From the NCBI GenBank assembly GCA_025936205.1, contig JAICTU010000003.1, positions 1-51,212 on the forward strand: a stretch of 51,212 nucleotides of DNA. The letters run 5' to 3'. The position numbers and the translations under genes were made by a program. Position 1 is the stretch's first letter, and each line of letters opens with the position of its first letter. This document shows positions 42,210 through 50,398 of the stretch, piece by piece. This DNA comes from Polyangiaceae bacterium. Its GTDB lineage: Bacteria > Myxococcota > Polyangia > Polyangiales > Polyangiaceae. A model generated the notes under the pieces. That model did not search any database. It was not told the origin of the DNA and saw only the letters and a program-made list of their open reading frames with translations.

Positions 42210-42920
42210 ATGTCCTGGGGAGGAAAGGCTGATTTCAACGGCGCCGTCGTGCTGGCGGAAGTACCCGAGCACGTTATCGCCCGGTCTCTGCCCCGATTGC
42301 TCTCGCTGCAGAGCACCGACCATGTGCGCCCGTCCTACCATCCAGTGGTCTTCATTTTTGGTGAGCTGGTCCAAGGTGGAGCGCATCTACTGGGCTTCAG
42401 CTTCTCTGCGGGAGTTTGTTACCGCGAGGTCGCGGTGCTCGTCCCGTTTGTCCAGCTCGGGGTGGAGCGCACTCCAGTCGTCTTTACTCTGCAAATGCTC
42501 GCGGACCATCCATCGGCGGTAGCGCTCGGCAACACCGTGTATGGATACAGAAAAACGCTGGTACAGATCGAAACTTCAGGTCCGACGTACCAGTGTCGTC
42601 TTCAGGGGCGCACGCTCTTCTCCGGAACCGGCAGCATCTCGGGTCCATGGCTGCGTCCGCTGCGCCTCGACGCGAACGCTTTGTCATGGCTCACTTCCCT
42701 GATCGGATTGCCGATTTTGGGGCAGCGTGCCTCTGGTCAATTTGTCCGATCGAGCTTCGACTGGGACCTCACACGTGCCAGCGTTCGCGCGCTGGAAGCG
42801 GAGATCCACTGGGACGGCCCGCTCGGCTCTCTCGAGACGCGATCGCTCGCCGGCCGGGGTCTCGCACTGCGTGACGTCACCTGGCGCACCGGTCTTCCGC
42901 AGCAGCTGATCTCGAGATGA
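42210..42920 (+). CDS. Acetoacetate-decarboxylase-fold protein
   Basis: The 236-residue product has the ADC-superfamily beta-barrel pattern: YHPVVFIFGELVQGGAHLLG, then SFSAGVCYREVAVLVPFVQL (the conserved Y-x-E segment), ALGNTVYGYRKTLVQIETSG and a C-terminal half rich in beta strands. The catalytic Lys of true acetoacetate decarboxylases may be that in YGYRKTL, which I cannot confirm. Members beside SDR and reductase genes act as decarboxylases, cyclases or aldol-type enzymes on ketones. Ends 102 bases before the cyclase/AAA regulator. Start supported by AGGAAAGG only downstream, so translation start is moderately certain. Confidence 0.6.
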   Translation: MSWGGKADFNGAVVLAEVPEHVIARSLPRLLSLQSTDHVRPSYHPVVFIFGELVQGGAHLLGFSFSAGVCYREVAVLVPFVQLGVERTPVVFTLQMLADHPSAVALGNTVYGYRKTLVQIETSGPTYQCRLQGRTLFSGTGSISGPWLRPLRLDANALSWLTSLIGLPILGQRASGQFVRSSFDWDLTRASVRALEAEIHWDGPLGSLETRSLAGRGLALRDVTWRTGLPQQLISR

Positions 42921-43022
42921 AGCCTTCCCGACACGGGCGCACCTAGATGAGCGGCTTGGCTAACTGGCCCGCAGAGCCAGTGGGCTGGCAATCGGTGCGG
43001 AAGTCAGCAAAGGTATTGCGCG

Positions 43023-46000
43023 ATGGAATGCAGAGACTGCGGCACCACCAACCCAACGGGGTCCAGGTACTGCAACCAGTGCTCGGCGAAGCTGATCGTT
43101 TCGTGCGTCCACTGTGGGTTACCGAACACCGTCGCAGAAGGGACGTGCCACTCCTGCCGGCAGTCGCTCTCCAACGGGCCAGGGCCGAAGTCACGGCGCG
43201 GTGCCGAGCGGCGTCAGCTCACGGTCGTGTTCTGTGATTTGGTGGGCTCTACTCCCCTTTCGCGCGAGATGGACGCCGAAGACTTTCGCGACCTGATCAA
43301 CGAGTACCAGGCAGTCTGTGAAGAGGCTGTAACGGAGTTCGGAGGTCACGTCGCCCAGTATCTCGGCGACGGCGTGATGGTCTATTTCGGGTTCCCTGAA
43401 GCTCACGAAGACGACCCCCGCCGCGCCACCGGCGCTTGCCTCGCCATCCTCGAGAGGATGGGCTCCATTCAGGAGCGGCTGCATTTGAAGCTGCCTCTAC
43501 CTCCGCAGATCCGCGTGGGTGTACACACTGGTGTCGTGGTGGTCGACCAATTGGGAAACGGTCGGGAGCCCCTCGCGCTCGGCGAGGTTCCCAATCTGGC
43601 AGCGCGCCTCCAGCAACTCGCGGAACCGGGAACCGTGCTGGTCAGCGATGCGACCCGGCGGTTGATCGAAGGGTTCTTCGTCATTACGCCCCTCGGGGAC
43701 AAGTTGCTCAAAGGCTACGAGGCTCCCGTCCCTGTCTTCCAGCTCCTCGCGTCCACGGGGGCTCAAAGCCGAATCGCGGCGACCGGTCCCCATCTCACGC
43801 CATTCGTGGGCCGCGAGTGTGAAATGCATTCGCTCGAGGTGCAATGGGCGTCGTGCCAGCAGTCCCAGTCTCTGCGTTGTGTGGCACTGGTCGGCGAGCC
43901 CGGGATCGGAAAATCACGCCACGTCGAAGCCTTCAAGGCAAGTCTGGCGCACACCCCGCACCTGCTCGAGGGCTATTGCTCGGCGCTGCACGGCAACGCT
44001 GTGCTGGGGCCCATCGCGCAGGCCCTGGAGGCCAACCTACGGCTGGGCGCGGTCCCCTCGGAGCAGCGATTCCGCCAGCTTCAGGGCCAGCTCGCCAAGC
44101 TGGAGGTGGATGCGAACGCTGCCGCCTTCTTGGCCCCTCTGCTTTCAATTCAAGTCCCCACCGAGTCGACGCCGCTCGTGCTCGCGCCTCAGGTCCGGCG
44201 ACAGCGCACGATGCAGGCACTCGTGCATTGGCTGGAAGGGCTCGCGCGCACTGCCCCGGTATTGTTCGTAATCGAAGATCTCCACTGGGCCGACCCGTCC
44301 ACTGCGGAGTTCTTGGGCAATCACGTCGTTGCAGCGCGCGGTCCAATACTGATTCTGGCCACGTCGCGTCTGGAAGGGACTGTGGCCACCTTGCCGGCCG
44401 CCACGCTCGTTTCAGTGCAGCGGCTAGGGCCGGCGCAGGCCGAAACGCTGGTTCAGACCGTCGCCGGGGGCAAGCTGCCTCGAGCCGTGCTCGCACACAT
44501 CATCGATCTGACCGATGGCGTTCCCCTGTACCTGGAGGAGGTCACCAAGGCGCTACTGGAATCAGGCGTCTTGCAGCTCGTCGATGGAGAATATCAGCTC
44601 TCAGGGCCGCTGCCGGAGGGCGTGCTGCCCGCCACGGTGCATGACTCGCTCATGGCCCGCCTCGACCGCATGGGAGAGGCCAAGGCTGTGGCACAGCTGG
44701 CCGCCACCCTGGGGCGAGAGTTCTCGCATGAGGTCTTGAAGACCGTCGCGCTGATCGACGAATCCGCGCTGAACGCCGCGCTGCGACGCCTGACGGAGTC
44801 GGGCTTGATGCTCGAGGTGGACAGCGCCCAGTCACGCTCCTTTCGTTTCAAACACGCTTTAATTCAGGAAGCGGCGTATCAGTCGCTGCTCAAGAGTCGG
44901 CGCCAGCAATATCATCACCGGATCGCGAGTGTCCTTCGCGATCAATTTCCTGAGACTGCAGAGCGTTATCCCCACGTCATCGCGGTCCATCATTCCAAAG
45001 CCGGTCTGCCGTCGATCGCGGCGCAGTACTTCCAGCGCGCAGGGGTCAACGCGCTCGCTGCGCAAGCATACACGGAATCCACGAGCCATTTCGGGGCCGC
45101 ACTCGATGAACTGCAGCGCGTCAATGCCGGGAAAGAGCGCGACCGAACCGAGTTGGAAATCCTGGCTGGGCTCGGTTTGCCACTCTTGATGACCAAGGGA
45201 TACGCTGCACCGGAAGTCGAGTCGACCTACGGTCGAGCGTTACAGCTCTGTGCCGAAGTAGACCCGCCATTGCGCGTTCTCTATGGCGTGTGGGTGGTCC
45301 AGGCAGTGCGCTCCGACTACGCGAAGACCCTGCTGCTCGTCGAGCACTTCGCCAAGATAGTCAGCAAGAGCGCGAGCAGCGCGGAAAAGAACATCGCTCT
45401 GAGCGCGATCGGCGTACGCGCTTTCTGGCGTGGGCGCTTTCACGATGCGATCGAGGTGCTCGGCAAAGCCGTGACTCACTTCGAGGATCACATGCTCACG
45501 ACGCTGGGCCGCGACTATGGTTACGACAATCCATTGTATGCCCATCTGCTGCTGGCCTGGTCGCAGTACATGGTGGGGAATCTGACCGCGGGACATGAGA
45601 CCTGGAATGAAGTGGTGCGTCTGACGGAGCTGGGCCGCTCACCCTATCTGGAAGTGATGACCCTCTCTTTCGGTGCGGCGATCGCCCGCGACCTCGGAGA
45701 CGCTCAAACGGCGCTGGAGCGCTCGCAACGGGGGTTAGCCATTGCTGCGGAGCATCAGCTGGTGTTTTGGCTGGCGCTGGCTCAGATGCAGCATGGATCC
45801 GCACTCGCCGCCCTGGGCGAGATCGGGAGTGGTATCGATGAAATGGAACGCGGTCTTTCCCTGTTCCGAGCTACCGGCGCTGTTGCCCCATTGCCTTATT
45901 ATCTGTGCTACCTCGCGGAGGGCTATCTTGCCGCGGATGATCTCAGCCGGGGGCTCGCGACCGCGCAAGAGGGGTTGCGCCTGACCGAATCGATCGTCGA

Positions 46001-46316
46001 TCGGAACTGCACCCCAGAACTGCTGCGACTCGAGGGGGAGCTACTCGTCAAGAAGGGGCTTCGCGACGAGGCAGAAGATTGCTTCCGCAGAGCACTGGAG
46101 GTAGCCCAGACCGATGGCGCCGGTCTCTGGAAGCTCCGCAGCTCGATTCCATACGCGCGCTCGCGCTGGGCGCGCGGTCACGCCGAGCAAGCGCTCGACA
46201 TCCTCGCCAAGGGTTGCGCCGCAGTCCGTGGAAAGGACGCATGGATCCTGTCTTCTGCAGCCGAACTCAAGCAGGCGATCGAGGCCGACATGGCGCGTGT
46301 GCCATCAGTGCAGTGA
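43023..46316 (+). CDS. Zinc-ribbon, class III nucleotide cyclase, AAA ATPase and TPR regulator
   Basis: The 1097-residue protein opens with two zinc ribbons (MECRDCGTTN, CNQCSAKL; CVHCGLPN, CHSCRQSL), then a class III cyclase domain: metal Asp residues in VVFCDLVGSTPLSRE and YLGDGVMVYFG, and the Asn/Arg pair in GEVPNLAARLQQLAEPG. An AAA/STAND ATPase follows with Walker A LVGEPGIGKSRHVEAF and Walker B VLFVIEDLHWADPST. The last ~500 residues are TPR-like helical repeats. Such proteins are thought to make cAMP or to gate signalling, and are abundant in myxobacteria. It sits just upstream of the isoprenoid-like genes, with a terminator between, and may regulate them or supply cNMP to the kinase at 34126. 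Confidence 0.9.
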   Translation: MECRDCGTTNPTGSRYCNQCSAKLIVSCVHCGLPNTVAEGTCHSCRQSLSNGPGPKSRRGAERRQLTVVFCDLVGSTPLSREMDAEDFRDLINEYQAVCEEAVTEFGGHVAQYLGDGVMVYFGFPEAHEDDPRRATGACLAILERMGSIQERLHLKLPLPPQIRVGVHTGVVVVDQLGNGREPLALGEVPNLAARLQQLAEPGTVLVSDATRRLIEGFFVITPLGDKLLKGYEAPVPVFQLLASTGAQSRIAATGPHLTPFVGRECEMHSLEVQWASCQQSQSLRCVALVGEPGIGKSRHVEAFKASLAHTPHLLEGYCSALHGNAVLGPIAQALEANLRLGAVPSEQRFRQLQGQLAKLEVDANAAAFLAPLLSIQVPTESTPLVLAPQVRRQRTMQALVHWLEGLARTAPVLFVIEDLHWADPSTAEFLGNHVVAARGPILILATSRLEGTVATLPAATLVSVQRLGPAQAETLVQTVAGGKLPRAVLAHIIDLTDGVPLYLEEVTKALLESGVLQLVDGEYQLSGPLPEGVLPATVHDSLMARLDRMGEAKAVAQLAATLGREFSHEVLKTVALIDESALNAALRRLTESGLMLEVDSAQSRSFRFKHALIQEAAYQSLLKSRRQQYHHRIASVLRDQFPETAERYPHVIAVHHSKAGLPSIAAQYFQRAGVNALAAQAYTESTSHFGAALDELQRVNAGKERDRTELEILAGLGLPLLMTKGYAAPEVESTYGRALQLCAEVDPPLRVLYGVWVVQAVRSDYAKTLLLVEHFAKIVSKSASSAEKNIALSAIGVRAFWRGRFHDAIEVLGKAVTHFEDHMLTTLGRDYGYDNPLYAHLLLAWSQYMVGNLTAGHETWNEVVRLTELGRSPYLEVMTLSFGAAIARDLGDAQTALERSQRGLAIAAEHQLVFWLALAQMQHGSALAALGEIGSGIDEMERGLSLFRATGAVAPLPYYLCYLAEGYLAADDLSRGLATAQEGLRLTESIVDRNCTPELLRLEGELLVKKGLRDEAEDCFRRALEVAQTDGAGLWKLRSSIPYARSRWARGHAEQALDILAKGCAAVRGKDAWILSSAAELKQAIEADMARVPSVQ

Positions 46317-46330
46317 GGCGCCACGCGCGG

Positions 46331-46354
46331 GAGCTCCGCCTGGGCGGAGCTTTC
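46331..46354 (+). terminator. Hairpin terminator candidate after the cyclase gene
   Basis: AGCTCCGCC (46332-46340) pairs perfectly with GGCGGAGCT (46343-46351), followed by a short TTTC. It sits 15 bases after the cyclase stop and 47 bases before the FAD oxidoreductase start, so it probably separates two transcription units, though the T tract is weak. Confidence 0.5.
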
Positions 46355-46400
46355 ATGGCTTGCAGTCAGTGCTGCCCTCCGTGCTAGGGTGACGAGTTGC

Positions 46401-48554
46401 ATGAGCGCCAAACCGATTCGAGTTGCGATTATCGGTGGAGGTTGCGGGGGAATGGCCGCGGCATTCGAGCTCACGCAGCCCCGCTTGCAGGGCAAGTACC
46501 GGGTTACTGTTTATCAGCTCGGCTGGCGTCTCGGCGGCAAGGGTGCCTCCGGGCGGGGGCCTGCAGACCGCATCGAAGAACACGGGCTGCATTTGTGGAT
46601 GGGCTTCTACGAAAACGCGTTCCGAATGATCCGAGAATGTTACGCGGAGCTCAACCGAGACCCGGCGGTGTGTCGGATCGCCAAGTGGAACGACGCCTTC
46701 GCACCCGACCATTACTGCGGTGTGATGGACCACGCCCCGGATGGCAGGTGGTCGCCCTGGACGGTGACGTTCCCCGCCACTGCGGGGCTCCCCGGCGATC
46801 CAGATTTCGTTGGCCGGCGCTGGACAGTCGCCGACTACTTGCAGCGCTCGGTGAGCTTGGTGCGCACGCTCCTGGAGACCATCGCTCGCAGCGCCGAGCC
46901 CGCGGCTCAGACTCAGCGGACCGAGAGTCCGATCGGTTCCGCCCCGGGAGAGCTCCAGGAGTGGATGCGCCGCTTGATGGGATACGGCCAGCTCGCGACT
47001 TTGAGCGGGCTCATCCAAGCGCTGCGCGTGTTGGATGAAGTCGTGCGCCTGATGCCGAGATTTCCCGGCGAGCTCATCCTGCAATTCCATGAGGCTGTCG
47101 CCACAGCGGCGCGCTCGCAGCTGGAAAATCTGACCCGTCGAGATACCGGCTTGCGGCGTCTGGGAGAGATCATCGATCTCGTGCTGGCCGTGATCCGTGG
47201 CATGGTTCGCTCGCGCCTGGTACTCGACCCGCGAGGGTTCGATGCCATCGACGACTATGACTGTCGGGAATGGCTACTGCTCAATGGCGCCTCCGAGCGC
47301 TCCGTGAACAGCGGCTTTCTGCGCGCTCTCTATGATCTCGCGTTTGCTTACGAGAATGGTGACGTCGAACGCCCCCGCATCGCCGCCGGCCAATCCTTGC
47401 GTGGCGCCTTGCGAGCTTTTTTCACTTACCGCGGCGCGTTTTTCTGGAAGATGCAGGCGGGCATGGGTGACGTCGTATTCGCCCCGCTCTACGAGGTGCT
47501 GGAACGGCGCGGAGTCCAATTCGAATTCTTTCACCGGCTGACCAACGTCGGTCTCGCAGCGCAGGGTCCAGGCGAAGCGGACGGTAAGTCATCCGTGGAG
47601 ACCCTCGAGTTCGACATTCAAGCCAGTGTTCGCAGCGGCGGGTCCTATCGACCGCTGGTAGATGTTCGGGGACTACCCTGCTGGCCAGCGGAGCCGGATT
47701 GGTCACAGCTCGCCAATGGCCCTCGTCTGAAGCGAGAGGGCTGGCAGTTCGAGTCGCACTGGGAAAAGCGCAAGGTTGGCACGCGCGTCCTGAAGGTCGG
47801 GCACGACTTCGATTTCGTCGTGATCGCCGTTGGCGGCGGCGCGGTGCCATTCGTGGCGAGAGAACTGATCGAACGAGAGCCGCGTTGGAGGGAATGGGCC
47901 GCCAAGGCCAAGTCTGTGCCCACCCAGGCGTTGCAGCTGTGGCTCGACTCGGACATTCACCAGCTCGGCTGGAAGGGGCCCTCCATCAATATCTCGGGCT
48001 ATGTCGAGCCCTTCGATACCTGGGCCGATATGCCGCAACTGATCGCGGAAGAGAAGTTCCCCGAGCCAGTAAAGGCAGTCGCGTACTTCTGCAGCGTTCT
48101 GCCGGATGCTTCCTCACGGAAGGAGCTCGAGGACCCCAACTACCCCGAGCGCAGACGGAACGAAGTTCGAGATAATGCCATCCGGTTTCTGAACGAAGAC
48201 ATCCATGAGCTCTGGCCCAACGCGGTGGAGAAAGGTCGCTTCCGCTGGGAGCGCCTGGTGGCACCGGATGTTCGGGCTCGTGGGGCTCGCGGTGAAGCGC
48301 GCATCGATTCACAGTTTTTGACGGCGAATGTGGACCCCACCGCGCGGTATTGCTTGAGTCTGCCGGGGACGTTGAAGCTGCGCCCATCGCCGCTGGACGA
48401 AGCATTTGACAACCTGACGGTTGCCGGCGACTGGACGGACTGCGGCTTCAATGAGGGTTGCGTGGAGGCTGCTGTGATGTCGGGTAAGCTCGCGTCGCAC
48501 GCGCTATCGCAGTCACCTCCGCTCGAAGAGATAGTTGGCTTCGATCACCCCTGA
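46401..48554 (+). CDS. Large FAD/NAD(P)-binding oxidoreductase, phytoene-desaturase/amine-oxidase-like
   Basis: I choose the ATG at 46401; an in-frame GTG lies at 46389. The 717-residue protein starts RVAIIGGGCGGMAAAFELTQ, a dinucleotide-binding loop, with GWRLGGKGASGRG (the second FAD contact of carotenoid desaturase/HpnE-type enzymes) and EHGLHLWMGFYENAF. The C-terminal FAD segment is LTVAGDWTDCGFNEGCVEAA, then VMSGKLASHAL. It is ~200 residues longer than CrtI or HpnE, with a central insertion. It probably dehydrogenates or oxidises an isoprenoid. First gene of a same-strand run with gaps of 13, 6 and 22 bases. Confidence 0.8.
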   Translation: MSAKPIRVAIIGGGCGGMAAAFELTQPRLQGKYRVTVYQLGWRLGGKGASGRGPADRIEEHGLHLWMGFYENAFRMIRECYAELNRDPAVCRIAKWNDAFAPDHYCGVMDHAPDGRWSPWTVTFPATAGLPGDPDFVGRRWTVADYLQRSVSLVRTLLETIARSAEPAAQTQRTESPIGSAPGELQEWMRRLMGYGQLATLSGLIQALRVLDEVVRLMPRFPGELILQFHEAVATAARSQLENLTRRDTGLRRLGEIIDLVLAVIRGMVRSRLVLDPRGFDAIDDYDCREWLLLNGASERSVNSGFLRALYDLAFAYENGDVERPRIAAGQSLRGALRAFFTYRGAFFWKMQAGMGDVVFAPLYEVLERRGVQFEFFHRLTNVGLAAQGPGEADGKSSVETLEFDIQASVRSGGSYRPLVDVRGLPCWPAEPDWSQLANGPRLKREGWQFESHWEKRKVGTRVLKVGHDFDFVVIAVGGGAVPFVARELIEREPRWREWAAKAKSVPTQALQLWLDSDIHQLGWKGPSINISGYVEPFDTWADMPQLIAEEKFPEPVKAVAYFCSVLPDASSRKELEDPNYPERRRNEVRDNAIRFLNEDIHELWPNAVEKGRFRWERLVAPDVRARGARGEARIDSQFLTANVDPTARYCLSLPGTLKLRPSPLDEAFDNLTVAGDWTDCGFNEGCVEAAVMSGKLASHALSQSPPLEEIVGFDHP

Positions 48555-48567
48555 TCAAGGTAAGGAC

Positions 48568-49341
48568 ATGGCCGCCAAGCGGAAACGCCCTGCACGCGCT
48601 CAGCCCTCGAGTTTGGAAGACCCACCGTCGGAAGTTCGGGTGCGAAGGCCTCGGTTGCCGCGGACCGAGCCGATCCGCTCGTGGTCCACACTTTTCGGCT
48701 CCGCGCGCGATCCATCGCAAACGAGCGAAGCAAAGGCTGGCGCGCCGCGGGCGAGCGATCCGATTAGTCGCGGTGTCGAGATGGGTTATAGGGTCATCGA
48801 CGAGTATGTCCGTCAGGGCGCAGCGGTTGCGTCTAGCTTCAGCGGCAACAGCGCCAAGGGCGCGGCGGGCGCCGACCTGTCCCAGCTCGCAGAGCGCATG
48901 CTGCGCTATGCTAGCGACTTCAGCGCTGCATGGCTCGAGGCGATGACGATGATGGCGGCCAGCGTCGGCTCCGCGACGGGCAATTCTGCCAAGGTCAATG
49001 ACGTGACGAACGATTCGAACTCGTCACGTGCCTGGCCTGCCGAGCTGAGAGTCTCGGTCGAGCTCCGTTCCAAGCACCCGGCGGAGATCTCGCTGAGCCT
49101 GGAGGGTTCTGCTCCCGGCGAACAGCTCGAGCTCGAACCACTCCGGGTGCAAGCAGGCAAGACGACTATCGAGGACGTGGTGGTCGAATTGCCGACCGAG
49201 GCTACTGGTGCGATACGTGTCAAGGTCAACGTTCCAACGCAATGCAAGCGAGGACGCTATACAGGCGCGATTCTGGAGGCTCAATCCGGCAAACCACGCG
49301 GGCGGCTCACGGTCATCGTAGGCCCTGACCCTGGCACCTGA
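48568..49341 (+). CDS. Unknown protein: helical region plus C-terminal beta-sandwich
   Basis: The ATG at 48568 follows AAGGTAAGG, giving 257 residues (a TTG at 48535 inside the previous gene is the alternative). The N-terminal ~60 residues are basic, Pro/Arg-rich and disordered. Helices follow (GVEMGYRVIDEYVRQGAAVA; LSQLAERMLRYASDFSAAWL), then a Ser/Asn linker and a beta-sandwich (ELRVSVELRSKHPAEISLSL; GAIRVKVNVPTQCKRGRYTG; GRLTVIVG). It is in the middle of the FAD oxidoreductase-polyprenyl synthase run and has the same two-part plan as the protein at 37810. No catalytic motif; a scaffold, carrier or hydrophobic-substrate-binding role is conceivable. Confidence 0.65.
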   Translation: MAAKRKRPARAQPSSLEDPPSEVRVRRPRLPRTEPIRSWSTLFGSARDPSQTSEAKAGAPRASDPISRGVEMGYRVIDEYVRQGAAVASSFSGNSAKGAAGADLSQLAERMLRYASDFSAAWLEAMTMMAASVGSATGNSAKVNDVTNDSNSSRAWPAELRVSVELRSKHPAEISLSLEGSAPGEQLELEPLRVQAGKTTIEDVVVELPTEATGAIRVKVNVPTQCKRGRYTGAILEAQSGKPRGRLTVIVGPDPGT

Positions 49342-49347
49342 GGCGGC

Positions 49348-50376
49348 ATGGCCGGGATAGCCCATCGACTTTTGGAAGAGTACGGCTCGCTCGCTCGCAC
49401 CACCACGGAGAAGTATCTCCAGCTCCGGGTAACACGAGGCGCCGAGTACTTTCCCAGCGCGATCCGTGACTATCCAGAACGTGGCGGGCGGTCTCTGCGG
49501 TCCGTTCTGTGCATGGCTGTTGCACGGTCCTTTGGCGCCACAACCGAGGAGGCAATCAACTCTGCCGTTGCCATCGAACTCCTGCATAACGCTTTCCTCG
49601 TTCACGACGACATCGAGGATGCCAGCGAGCAGCGCCGCGGAGCCCCCACCTTGCACTCCATCCATGGAGTGCCGATCGCCGTCAACGTCGGTGATGCCTT
49701 GACGGTGCTCAGCTTGCGCCCACTGCTAGACAACCGCAGGATGCTCGGCCCCCACGTCGCGATGCGCATCCTGGAAGAAGCCGAGCGCATGGCGCGAGAG
49801 ACGGTCGAAGGACAGGCGATCGAGCTCGGCTGGCGGAGAAGCAATGCAGTCGACCTCGGGGAAGAGGACTACTTGCGCATGGTCCTCAAGAAGACCTGCT
49901 GGTACACGACCATATTTCCCAGTCGTGTCGGTGCGCTGATAGGAACTCGCGACAGCGCGGATCTGGATAGGTTTCTGAACTTCGGCTTCTTCGTCGGGGC
50001 TGCCTTTCAGATTCAAGACGACTTGCTCAATCTGGTGGGAAACGAGAAGCACTACGGCAAGGAGCGCTGCGGCGACCTGTGGGAAGGCAAGCGGACGCTC
50101 ATGATCGTACACCTACTCAACAGCGTCTCGAATGAAGAGCGCGAGCGACTGCAGGCCTTTCTGGCTCTGGCGCGCGACGAAAAGAGCGAGGACGAAGTGG
50201 CCTGGGTCAGGCGCTTGCTGGATCGCCAGGGCAGCCTGGAGTACTCGCAACAGGTTGCACATGGCCTGGCAGGAGCGGCTGTTCGCGAGTTTGAGCTGAG
50301 TTTTTCCGGATTACCCGAAACCCGGGACCTGCAGTTCCTGCATGAACTGCCGACATGGGTCCTGTCGCGCCAGTGA
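49348..50376 (+). CDS. Polyprenyl diphosphate synthase (class I isoprenoid synthase)
   Basis: The 342-residue protein carries the first Asp-rich motif in LLHNAFLVHDDIEDASEQRR (DDIED) with GAPTLHSIHGVPIAVNVGDA, and the second in AFQIQDDLLNLVG (DDLLN rather than DDxxD), followed by YGKERCGDLWEGKRTLMIVH. It condenses allylic diphosphates with isopentenyl diphosphate using Mg2+. The second motif ending in Asn resembles eukaryotic-type GGPP synthases (DDYLNL). A Phe lies four residues before the first motif, a chain-length position. It starts 6 bases after the unknown helical/beta gene, so it is co-transcribed with it and the FAD enzyme. Product length cannot be told. Confidence 0.9.
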   Translation: MAGIAHRLLEEYGSLARTTTEKYLQLRVTRGAEYFPSAIRDYPERGGRSLRSVLCMAVARSFGATTEEAINSAVAIELLHNAFLVHDDIEDASEQRRGAPTLHSIHGVPIAVNVGDALTVLSLRPLLDNRRMLGPHVAMRILEEAERMARETVEGQAIELGWRRSNAVDLGEEDYLRMVLKKTCWYTTIFPSRVGALIGTRDSADLDRFLNFGFFVGAAFQIQDDLLNLVGNEKHYGKERCGDLWEGKRTLMIVHLLNSVSNEERERLQAFLALARDEKSEDEVAWVRRLLDRQGSLEYSQQVAHGLAGAAVREFELSFSGLPETRDLQFLHELPTWVLSRQ

Positions 50377-50398
50377 CGAGGAGAGGCAGGGAGTATCC

